From Candidatus Pacearchaeota archaeon (GTDB lineage Archaea > Nanobdellota > Nanobdellia > Pacearchaeales > GW2011-AR1), in contig JAGVXJ010000059.1 of NCBI GenBank assembly GCA_018303895.1, positions 1-7,417 of the forward strand: a DNA stretch of 7,417 nt, written 5' to 3'. Numbering within the stretch: the stretch's first letter is position 1; every line of letters starts with the position of its first letter. A program made the position numbers and the translations under genes. Shown piece by piece: positions 1 through 6,152 of this stretch. The notes beneath the pieces were generated by a model. That model did no database searches. It was not told where the DNA came from and saw nothing but the letters and a program-made list of their open reading frames with translations.

Positions 1-468
1 TAAATCTTTTTTTAGATAAAAGAAAAAAGGTTTATTTTGATCATAAGCTTCAAACATTTTCTGTCGAGTGTCATTTCCGTCAATAGGTTCAATTAATTCT
101 ATCCCTAAAGCTTCACATTCTTTCTTTACGTCTTTAGGCTTATGAGTTGGACCAGCTTCGGGGTAATCCCAAAAACCAATCAGCTTGACATTTGCATTTT
201 GTTGAGCAATATCTAATTTCAATTGTTCAAATGGACGTTCAAGAATAAATGGTGCAATGGTATAAATGTAAGGTTTGAATCCCTCTAAAGCCAAACCGCT
301 TGCAAATCCAACCGTTGCCTGTTCCGTTACCCCAAAATTAAAAAATCTATCGGGGAATTTTTTCTTAAATTCATCGAATATGTTTCCACCAACATCCAAG
401 ATTATTAAAAAAATTTTCGGATCTTTCTCAGCTAGTTCAACTATTACTTTGGCAAATTCACGACGCAT
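1..468 (-). CDS. Transketolase C-terminal subunit (pyrimidine-binding domain), partial at window edge
   Basis: Half of a split transketolase, a thiamine-diphosphate enzyme moving two-carbon ketol units between sugar phosphates in the cytoplasm. The 156 visible codons read MRREFAKVIVELAEKDPKIF onward. They carry the pyrimidine-binding signature FGVTEQATVGFASGLALEG at residues 45-63, with Glu49 at the position of the cofactor-activating glutamate, then YTIAPFILERPFEQ (68-81) and GPTHK (106-110), matching the conserved GPTHH of transketolases. The reading frame is open to base 1, so the C-terminus is missing. The protein begins directly at this domain, so the N-terminal ThDP-binding half must be a separate gene; it probably lies beyond the left edge. 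Split transketolases are usual in archaea and also occur in polysaccharide clusters. The start at 468 fits the domain boundary and a TATA-like box centred about 25 bases upstream, implying a leaderless transcript. Whether it serves central metabolism or a dedicated sugar pathway cannot be told from the window. Confidence 0.9.
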   Translation of the reverse strand, partial: MRREFAKVIVELAEKDPKIFLIILDVGGNIFDEFKKKFPDRFFNFGVTEQATVGFASGLALEGFKPYIYTIAPFILERPFEQLKLDIAQQNANVKLIGFWDYPEAGPTHKPKDVKKECEALGIELIEPIDGNDTRQKMFEAYDQNKPFFFYLKKDL

Positions 469-488
469 AAAAATTCAATTATTTTTGT

Positions 489-497
489 GTTTATAAG
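489..497 (-). promoter_or_regulatory. TATA box for the transketolase subunit
   Basis: On the minus strand this reads CTTATAAAC. Its centre is about 25 bases from the ATG at 468, the canonical archaeal TATA-to-start-site distance, so transcription would start at or next to the start codon. No Shine-Dalgarno sequence lies between. Confidence 0.6.
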
Positions 498-530
498 AAT
501 TATGAAGGTTTAATACCATGAAACATAAAT

Positions 531-540
531 GTTTAAAAAG
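531..540 (+). promoter_or_regulatory. TATA-like box for the GT-A-like gene
   Basis: GTTTAAAAAG is centred about 26 bases upstream of the ATG at 561, again predicting a leaderless mRNA. A purine stretch (GGAAGAG) sits just before the ATG but is too close to act as a normal ribosome-binding site. The same core TTTAAAAAG recurs at 6900-6908 with the same spacing to another start. Confidence 0.6.
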
Positions 541-560
541 GAATTAATCTCGGAAGAGAA

Positions 561-1298
561 ATGGATAACTACAAAAATAAAGTAAAAGTTATCACCTCAA
601 CATTTTATAATTTAGATAATGAAGTTAATCGTGTAAGAGCAGATCTAGCAGAAAGAACAATTCGTGCAGCGTCGGAAAAAGATTATGAGGTCATTTCTGT
701 TGATGGCGGTTCTGAAGAAGGAGTTTTAAGAAAATTAAAAGAAGCTGGAGCAACAATCTACCAAGAAGAACAAAGAGGAATGGGAAATGCCCGTCGTCAA
801 GCGATAAGAGAAGCATTGAAAAGAAATCCCGAAGCGATAATTTGGACAGAAACAGAAAAAGTCTCTTTTGTAGATTACTTGGATTCTGTCGCACAACCTT
901 TAGTTGAGAACGAAGCAGACTATGTTTCTCCTACAAGAAAAGACGTCAGCACGTATCCTGAATTCCAGCAGATAACAGAAAGACTGGGAAATCAATTTTG
1001 GGAAGCTTTGACTGGCAAGAAAATGGATATGTTTTTTGGACCAAGAGCATGGAGAAGCGAACTTTCGGATTATTTTTTAAATTATAGGGGAAATAGGTGG
1101 GATGCTTTGCACGTCCCAGTTCTAAAAATTATCAGGGATGGAAAAAGGATAAAGACGCTAGAAACAGAATTTATCTATCCTCAAGAACAGAAAAAAGTTG
1201 AGGAAGGCAACTCTGCAGAAATGATATTGAAAAGATTTGAACAGCTCTATGAACTTTCTAAACTAACAATTGATTATTGGAACAGCATTAGTAAATGA
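561..1298 (+). CDS. GT-A-fold glycosyltransferase-like protein (family 2-like)
   Basis: A 245-residue soluble protein with the layout of a nucleotide-sugar-binding GT-A domain. A first strand, KVKVITSTFYN (7-17), leads to EVISVDGGSEEGV (43-55), the D-GGS pattern where family 2 enzymes have D-G-S and contact the nucleotide. Next comes GMGNARRQAIREAL (73-86), the usual G-ARN-G-like helix. The position of the metal-binding DxD is IIWTETEK (93-100), so acidic residues are present (Glu97, Glu99) but not a classical DxD. The later FFGPRAWR and WDALHVPVL segments resemble acceptor-side strands. No membrane segment or signal peptide is seen. It is transcribed alone from its own promoter, divergent from the transketolase. 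Its codon use (for example CGT, GCG) looks slightly less AT-biased than that of the next genes, a subjective impression. Donor and acceptor cannot be named; it might be an inactive or atypical relative such as a mannosylglycerate-synthase-like enzyme. Confidence 0.7.
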   Translation: MDNYKNKVKVITSTFYNLDNEVNRVRADLAERTIRAASEKDYEVISVDGGSEEGVLRKLKEAGATIYQEEQRGMGNARRQAIREALKRNPEAIIWTETEKVSFVDYLDSVAQPLVENEADYVSPTRKDVSTYPEFQQITERLGNQFWEALTGKKMDMFFGPRAWRSELSDYFLNYRGNRWDALHVPVLKIIRDGKRIKTLETEFIYPQEQKKVEEGNSAEMILKRFEQLYELSKLTIDYWNSISK

Positions 1299-1322
1299 GA
1301 TGTGAATTGTAGTGAAATAATC

Positions 1323-1330
1323 TTTATATA
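1323..1330 (+). promoter_or_regulatory. TATA box for the SDR-methyltransferase pair
   Basis: TTTATATA is centred about 25 bases before the ATG at 1352 and is preceded by a purine-rich GAAATAATC that could serve as the TFB-recognition element. The position supports 1352 over the internal Met at 1367 as the start, and a leaderless two-gene mRNA. Confidence 0.65.
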
Positions 1331-1351
1331 TTAACTTATTTTTCCAGAATA

Positions 1352-2410
1352 ATGAAAACGAAAGTAATGGACGAAGACTTTAGCGAAATTATTTCTGAAT
1401 TTGAAAAAGAGTTAATGACTCTTGAAGGAAAAACAGTTTTAATAACGGGAGCAAGTGGTTTAATTGCAAGTTATCTAGTCGATATAATTTCCTTATTTAA
1501 CCGAAGATTGGAAAAACCTTGTAAGATGATTCTTATGAATCGGCACAAAATAGAAAATGGTTCACGCCTTTCTCATTTGATTGAAGATCCAAATATAAGC
1601 TTTGTTACTTTAGATGTAGGAAAAAAATTTGATATTTCTGAAAAGCCAAATATTATTATTCACGCAGCTTCGAGAGCAAATCCGACGGCATTTTTGGCGG
1701 ATCCGATTGACACTATTGATGCAAATGTAAATGCAACTCGAACAATTTTAGAATATGCAAAAGATAATCCCCTTGAACAATTTATTTTCTTTAGCAGTGC
1801 AGAAGTTTATGGAAACCCTTCGCCAAATTTTATTCCAACTCGGGAAAATTATAATGGAAATGTTGACTGCACACACCCTTATGCTTGTTATATTGAATCA
1901 AAAAGAATTTGTGAAACTTTGTGTACTACCTTTTTTAGAAAATTCAATGTTCCAGTAAAAATGTTAAGGATTCTTCTTGCTTATGGCCCCGGAATTAAAA
2001 ATGATGGAAAAGTAATTTCTGATTTTTTTTATAAGGCAGCAAAAGAAAAGCAGATAATTCTCAAAGATGACGGCTCAGCAAGAAGATCATTTTGTTACAT
2101 CTCAGATGTTATTCGAGCAATATTCAAAATAATGTTTTATGGAAAAAATGGCGAACCATATAATATAGGACATGATGAAGAAAAAGAAAATGTTTCAATT
2201 TTAGAACTTGCAGAAAAAATTGCAAAAATATCAAATGGAGATGTTAAAGTAAGTCCAAATTTAGAGTTTCAAAAAAAAGCAGGAGAACCGACTGATAATA
2301 GGAGAGTAAATATTGATAAAATAAAAGGGATTGGATTCGAACCAAAAGTTTCTTTAGATGATGGACTTAAAAAATTAAAAAGATATTATCAAGAGGCAGG
2401 TTATTTGTAA
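1352..2410 (+). CDS. NAD-dependent nucleotide-sugar epimerase/dehydratase (extended SDR, UDP-glucuronate decarboxylase-like)
   Basis: A 352-residue extended short-chain dehydrogenase acting on a nucleotide-linked sugar. After a 25-residue acidic lead, VLITGASGLIASYLVD (29-44) gives the NAD-binding TGxxGxxA motif. IIIHAAS (101-107), FFSSAEVYG (146-154) and the catalytic pair Tyr180/Lys184 in ACYIESKRICETL follow. RRSFCYISDVI (244-254) is the substrate-side signature shared with UDP-xylose synthases. The run CYIESKRICETLC closely resembles the CYDEGKR-AETL of UDP-glucuronate decarboxylases. At the catalytic triplet this protein has Ser149-Ala150-Glu151, where dTDP-glucose dehydratases have Thr-Asp-Glu and decarboxylases Thr-Ser-Glu. 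The dehydratase Asp is therefore absent and a plain 4,6-dehydratase is less likely. Length is normal for the family. It is translated just ahead of the methyltransferase (one-base gap), suggesting that the two modify the same sugar. The family call is firm; decarboxylase versus epimerase is open. Confidence 0.88.
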   Translation: MKTKVMDEDFSEIISEFEKELMTLEGKTVLITGASGLIASYLVDIISLFNRRLEKPCKMILMNRHKIENGSRLSHLIEDPNISFVTLDVGKKFDISEKPNIIIHAASRANPTAFLADPIDTIDANVNATRTILEYAKDNPLEQFIFFSSAEVYGNPSPNFIPTRENYNGNVDCTHPYACYIESKRICETLCTTFFRKFNVPVKMLRILLAYGPGIKNDGKVISDFFYKAAKEKQIILKDDGSARRSFCYISDVIRAIFKIMFYGKNGEPYNIGHDEEKENVSILELAEKIAKISNGDVKVSPNLEFQKKAGEPTDNRRVNIDKIKGIGFEPKVSLDDGLKKLKRYYQEAGYL

Positions 2411-2411
2411 A

Positions 2412-3071
2412 ATGTTAAAAATAAGTCCGACGGAAAATCATTACCGAATGCCAATTCAAGAGATTAATAAAAAAGCGAGAGATGGAAAAAAATATCTTTT
2501 TTTAGAAGTTGGTGCTGGCCCAAAGATGATTGAAAAATTTATTCCTAAAACTGTTGTTTATCATACTCTTGACGACGCAGAAAATTTTTGGCATACCACC
2601 TATACCTACAGCCATAATCTAGACAAGGGAAATTTCCCAATAAAAAATAAAAAAATCTATGACTTTCTTCTTTGTAATGATACTCTTGAACATGTGATGT
2701 ATCCAGAAAAGGTAATTGAAGAAATGATTCGAATTGCAAAAGACGACGCTGTTTTTTTCTTTTCTATGCCAAATGAGTATAATTTCCTTTTGAGATTGTA
2801 TTATTTAATTGGGAAAAAAACAGAAGTAGATGAACCATTTAAAGTAGTAGAAAAAAATTTACATATACACAAGCCGAGAGTAAAAGATATTATTAATCTT
2901 TTTTCAAAATATTTTGTAATAGAAAAAGTGGATTATGTATGGCAATCAAGACAAAGTGAAGGATCTTTGGTGGCAAGAAAAGTGGATAAAATATTTCAAA
3001 AATTGGCAAAGTTTTATCCTAATTTATTCTCTAGAACTGTTTCGTTAAAATGTAGGAAAAGATTAATTTAA
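2412..3071 (+). CDS. Class I SAM-dependent methyltransferase
   Basis: A 219-residue Rossmann-fold methyltransferase of the type-11/type-12 style, predicted to transfer a methyl group from S-adenosylmethionine. Motif I is FLEVGAGP (30-37), the SAM-binding glycine loop. The acidic strand end is YHTLDD (50-55), and motif IV is DFLLCNDTLEHV (84-95), the D-LEHV pattern of small-molecule and glycan methyltransferases. VFFFSMPNEYN (114-124) is the strand after the helix, ahead of a lid-like region containing HIHKPRVKDIINLF. No membrane segments are seen. It starts one base after the stop of the SDR gene without a convincing Shine-Dalgarno sequence, so it is probably co-transcribed and translationally coupled. 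The context suggests an O- or N-methylation of a sugar or glycan end. Its 3' end overlaps the convergent glycosyltransferase gene by 9 bases. Confidence 0.85.
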   Translation: MLKISPTENHYRMPIQEINKKARDGKKYLFLEVGAGPKMIEKFIPKTVVYHTLDDAENFWHTTYTYSHNLDKGNFPIKNKKIYDFLLCNDTLEHVMYPEKVIEEMIRIAKDDAVFFFSMPNEYNFLLRLYYLIGKKTEVDEPFKVVEKNLHIHKPRVKDIINLFSKYFVIEKVDYVWQSRQSEGSLVARKVDKIFQKLAKFYPNLFSRTVSLKCRKRLI

Positions 3072-4691
3072 TTTTTTGAATTTTTGAAAAATATTTTTGT
3101 CCTGGAGATATTCTATAATTGATTTAATTATAAATTTTTGTTCAATCCCTTTGACTAACAGGGCAAATGGAAAGATACTTAATCTTTTTTGATAAAACTC
3201 CGAATATAGAGAATAAATATACTTAAATCCAAAACATTTTTTTATTATTGAAAAATCCTGTTTAAGATTACGATTTTTTAATCTCACGAGGGGAATAGCT
3301 ATAAAAGCAGTAGTATTTTTATCAACAAAATTTATTGTTTTTCCAGAGTAAATTTGCTTAAATTTGATTAAATTTTCTAAAAAATATTTTTTCGTGACAA
3401 GTAGTTGAGTTATATCCAAAAAAGAATTGAAATGGTCTTTATCAAGAAGATTCAAACCGTCTCTTGTGAAGAATAGAAGATAATCGCCTAATGTGGAAGT
3501 AGAAAGATAATAATTACAACAGCTGATGTCTTTCCCAGTTTTATTAAGAGAATAAATTTGAAAAAAGTTTTTGAATGAAAGATGTTGAGAATTTCCTTTA
3601 GAAAAACTAATGTACTGAAAATCTTCAATTGATTTTTTTATTTCAGAAATCTTTTTTTTAATTATTTTTTCATTAATCAAAAAAACTTTTCCTTCTGTTT
3701 TTGGCAATTGCCGGTGATCTGAATTTTTCATTGTTTTTTCAAAAAATCTTTTAAGTTCATTATAAAGTCCGAATTCAGAAGTAATCTTTTTGAACGCTTT
3801 TTGTGAAAAATCTTCTCGTTCTTTTTCATTTAATAGAAAGTAATTTATTTTTTTAAGCATCTCTTTTTTATCTCTGAAAAAGGTTATATCTTGGTCTTCC
3901 ACAAAGTAATCTTCGTAATCTTTAGCATATTCACAAAGGGTAAAAGACTTGCAAGCCCCAACCTCAAAAATTTTTGCTTTCATTTGCTCATTTCCAAAGT
4001 TGTTCTTTGAGAAGCAGAGATTTATTTTGGACTGATTTATTACTTTAACCATCTCGTCGCTGTCCAAAGCCCCACTATAGATTTCCTTAAATTCAGGATA
4101 ATTTTCCCAACCAAAACCGAATAATTTTAGTTTTACCCCATTTTCTTTGAGATATTTTATGAGTTCATATCTCCCAGATTTGTCTTCTTTCTGTGTCCCG
4201 ATAAAAGTCACATCATAAATTTTTTCGACTTTCATTGGATGAAAATTTTGATTATCTGTGAGAGAAGTGAAAAAAATGTTGTTAACCCCGTCTTGTTGAT
4301 ATTTTGGAAAAAAGGACTTAAGAGTTGTAAATGAATAATCAAACAATAAAGAGTAATACCTAGAAAAATCTTCAAACTGATGAACATCATCTCCGAAAAT
4401 TGCAACAGTTTTTGTATTTGGGGAAATTTCCTTTATTTTTAATAATGTTTCTGGGTAAAATTCATCCCAAGTAAGCCAGGTGAAAATATATTCGGGTTTT
4501 TCTTTTTTAATGACATTAAGGAGCATTTCATTCATTTTCTTTTTTCCATATTTAAAATAATAATCTCTTCGATTAAAATAAATCATTTTTTTACAAAATC
4601 TCGAGAGAGTTGAGTACATATTCTTGAAATAGGCATAGGAATCAGAATTTGTTTCAAGGAACATGATTTTCTCAAATTTAATTTCTTTCAT
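3063..4691 (-). CDS. CgeB-like GT-B glycosyltransferase with extra C-terminal region
   Basis: A 542-residue protein. Residues 1-323 look like a CgeB/DUF3880-type GT-B glycosyltransferase: N-terminal domain with IKKEKPEYIFTWLTWDEFYP (61-80) and TKTVAIFGDDVHQFEDFSRY (93-112), then the second domain starting at DVTFIGTQ (160-167). LFGFGW (190-195) and KAKIFEVGACKSFTLCEY (238-255) follow; the latter corresponds to the donor-binding E-x-A-C-G segment of this family, and DYFVEDQDITFF (261-272) to its usual follow-on. Residues 324-542 are additional and match the pattern of the later half of a family 2 (GT-A) domain without its metal-binding DxD (see findings). No membrane segment is evident. It is a single-gene unit on the minus strand, with a well-placed TATA box upstream of 4691. 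It probably adds a sugar to the glycan built by the neighbouring genes; donor and acceptor are unknown. Confidence 0.82.
   Translation of the reverse strand: MKEIKFEKIMFLETNSDSYAYFKNMYSTLSRFCKKMIYFNRRDYYFKYGKKKMNEMLLNVIKKEKPEYIFTWLTWDEFYPETLLKIKEISPNTKTVAIFGDDVHQFEDFSRYYSLLFDYSFTTLKSFFPKYQQDGVNNIFFTSLTDNQNFHPMKVEKIYDVTFIGTQKEDKSGRYELIKYLKENGVKLKLFGFGWENYPEFKEIYSGALDSDEMVKVINQSKINLCFSKNNFGNEQMKAKIFEVGACKSFTLCEYAKDYEDYFVEDQDITFFRDKKEMLKKINYFLLNEKEREDFSQKAFKKITSEFGLYNELKRFFEKTMKNSDHRQLPKTEGKVFLINEKIIKKKISEIKKSIEDFQYISFSKGNSQHLSFKNFFQIYSLNKTGKDISCCNYYLSTSTLGDYLLFFTRDGLNLLDKDHFNSFLDITQLLVTKKYFLENLIKFKQIYSGKTINFVDKNTTAFIAIPLVRLKNRNLKQDFSIIKKCFGFKYIYSLYSEFYQKRLSIFPFALLVKGIEQKFIIKSIIEYLQDKNIFQKFKKLN
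3072..3098 (+). terminator. Oligo-T terminator candidate after the methyltransferase
   Basis: Three runs of five or six T (3072-3077, 3081-3085, 3094-3098) follow the stop codon. Archaeal RNA polymerase terminates on such T tracts without a hairpin. The tract lies inside the 3' end of the convergent gene, so it may be only compositional. Confidence 0.4.
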
Positions 4692-4712
4692 TTTATTCTC
4701 AAGTAGCTATAA

Positions 4713-4722
4713 TATTTATAAA
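4713..4722. promoter_or_regulatory. Palindromic TATA box between divergent genes
   Basis: The core TTTATAAA (4715-4722) is its own reverse complement. Its centre is 27 bases from the minus-strand ATG at 4691 (leaderless distance) and about 29 bases from the plus-strand ATG at 4748, which would give a leader of only a few bases. One box could therefore serve both directions. A second plus-strand candidate, GATATATG at 4723-4730, is about 21 bases from 4748 and fits less well. Confidence 0.55.
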
Positions 4723-4747
4723 GATATATGAAGTCAATAAACTGAAA

Positions 4748-4867
4748 ATGGAAAAGAAGAAAACCGAAAAAGAAGAGAAAGGATTTATGGAAGACGATGA
4801 AGATGTTTTGAGTGAAGAAGAAGAAAAAGACTTGAAAGAAAAATTGAAATATTATGGATATATCTAA
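4748..4867 (+). CDS. Small acidic protein with sulfatase-tail-like C-terminus
   Basis: A 39-residue highly charged protein beginning MEKKKTEKEEKGFMEDDED and ending DLKEKLKYYGYI. It has no hydrophobic segment and is mainly Glu/Lys/Asp, with a predicted amphipathic helix near the end. The final eight residues match the C-terminal tail seen in many alkaline-phosphatase-superfamily sulfatases, which commonly end in a charged helix followed by L-x-x-LGY. The gene is followed after seven bases by the sulfatase-like enzyme, which lacks such a tail. A TATA box lies about 29 bases upstream. It could be a detached accessory tail, a remnant of an older upstream sulfatase gene, or a chance ORF. The archaeal-type promoter spacing and close operon position favour a real gene. 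Function unknown. Confidence 0.6.
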   Translation: MEKKKTEKEEKGFMEDDEDVLSEEEEKDLKEKLKYYGYI

Positions 4868-4874
4868 ATAAGAA

Positions 4875-6152
4875 ATGATAAAAAAATTGAATGTAGTTTT
4901 GATAATAAGCGACGGGCTTCGACCCAAAGACCTTAGTCTTTATGGACGAAAGGAAGAGTATGATTCTAATTTAAAGAAGATTGCCGAAGAGTCAGTTGTT
5001 TTTGAAAAGAACTTTACTGCATCCAATGCATCTGATTCTTCTGTAACGGCGATGTTTTCAGGGCAGCTACCCAGAACAAATGGGTTTATTCATCAACACC
5101 CATTTATGAGAGATGAAGAAATTGAGAAATTGAAAAAGAATAAATTCTGGCTACCACTTTATTTGCAGAGAATTGGATATCAAACAATTTCAGCGACACC
5201 ATTACATTTGTGGTTTAAAAAAGGATTTGATTTTTATATGAGTAAAGAACAGAAAGGACAAAATAAATTTTTAAATAATTCATTTGTGAAGAAGATTTTA
5301 CTTGCCCTCCCGAGCTGGGCGTATTCTCTTGGAAAAAAGATTTCTAAAAAAAGGGCTTCGCCACAATTTTATCCAAGTAATGAAGTCGTGGATTTAGCAA
5401 TTGAAAAAATAAAAGAATCTGAAAAAGAGAATAAACCTTTTTTTGTTTTTATGCATCTTGTGGACACGCATTATCCCTACCCAATCGCTGAAATGAAAAA
5501 ATTTCAAGGTGGAAAAGACCTTAATAAACTTTTGAAAGAAGTAGAATTCCATTCACAAAGAGAATATCTAAAAAAAAGATTTTTTGACATTCAGGCTCAT
5601 TCAATTAAAGACATCGAAAACCGAAGAGATTATTCAATAAAATTCGTCGACAAACAAATATATCGACTTTATGAATTCATTAAAAAAGAAAAAATTCTTG
5701 AAGATACGATTTTTATAATCACCTCTGATCATGGAGATAGTTTTGGAGAACATAGCATTTATCTTTGCCGGGGCGGACTTTATGACCCAACAATACAAAC
5801 TCCTTTAATTATAAAATTCCCAAATTCAAAAAAAGAAATAATAAACGAGCTTACAATGAACATAGACTTTGCCCCAACGATATTAGATTTAATCGGTGAA
5901 AAAAAACAAAATATCGACGGAAAATCACTTATTCCCTTGATAAAAAGCGGAAAAAAATTAAGAGACAGCATAACCATAACTGACAGCTATTGCAACGACA
6001 GATTCTGTGAAAGAACAAAAACCAAGAAAACAATCATAACCAATTCTGGGGGTAAGTGTTATTTATGTGGTGGGGAACACCACAAACAGAAAAAGGAAGT
6101 TTATGATTTGGAAAATGATTCTGATGAATTGAATGATCTCTCAAAAAAATAA
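4875..6152 (+). CDS. Alkaline-phosphatase-superfamily (sulfatase-like) hydrolase/transferase
   Basis: A 425-residue soluble protein with the sulfatase fold. NVVLIISDGLRPKDLSLYGR (6-25) holds the first metal ligand Asp13. The nucleophile segment is TASNASDSSVTAMFSGQLP (48-66), with Ser53 at the position of the catalytic Cys/Ser/Thr. FVFMHLVDTHYPYP (190-203) and IITSDHGDSFGEHSIY (281-296) follow, the latter with the metal ligands Asp285-His286. EVYDLENDSDELNDL (408-422) is the usual sulfatase end. The CxPxR signature is absent, so formylglycine cannot form here; phosphodiester, phosphatase or phosphotransferase chemistry is more likely than sulfate-ester hydrolysis. A Cys/His cluster sits at 373-403. 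There is no signal peptide or membrane segment, so it appears cytoplasmic, which is odd for a glycan sulfatase. It follows the 39-residue gene after seven bases and overlaps the convergent HIT gene by 12 bases. Superfamily firm, substrate unknown. Confidence 0.85.
   Translation: MIKKLNVVLIISDGLRPKDLSLYGRKEEYDSNLKKIAEESVVFEKNFTASNASDSSVTAMFSGQLPRTNGFIHQHPFMRDEEIEKLKKNKFWLPLYLQRIGYQTISATPLHLWFKKGFDFYMSKEQKGQNKFLNNSFVKKILLALPSWAYSLGKKISKKRASPQFYPSNEVVDLAIEKIKESEKENKPFFVFMHLVDTHYPYPIAEMKKFQGGKDLNKLLKEVEFHSQREYLKKRFFDIQAHSIKDIENRRDYSIKFVDKQIYRLYEFIKKEKILEDTIFIITSDHGDSFGEHSIYLCRGGLYDPTIQTPLIIKFPNSKKEIINELTMNIDFAPTILDLIGEKKQNIDGKSLIPLIKSGKKLRDSITITDSYCNDRFCERTKTKKTIITNSGGKCYLCGGEHHKQKKEVYDLENDSDELNDLSKK

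Noticed and set aside
275..496. 73-codon plus-strand ORF
   Set aside because: Antisense to the transketolase gene, whose protein motifs are clear; the translation is low-complexity with no family features.
691..894. 67-codon minus-strand ORF rich in Leu and Phe
   Set aside because: Antisense shadow of the GT-A-like gene; Leu/Phe-rich translations are typical of the complement of Lys/Glu-rich coding sequence.
1755..1958. 67-codon plus-strand ORF inside the SDR gene
   Set aside because: Another frame of a gene with conserved catalytic motifs; no independent support.
2545..2739. 64-codon minus-strand ORF
   Set aside because: Antisense to the methyltransferase motifs I to IV; no family features.
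4688..4927. 79-codon minus-strand ORF rich in Phe
   Set aside because: Antisense to the small acidic gene and the sulfatase-like start; it runs across the divergent promoter and its Phe richness mirrors Glu/Lys codons.
5780..5977. 65-codon minus-strand ORF
   Set aside because: Antisense to the conserved C-terminal part of the sulfatase-like gene.
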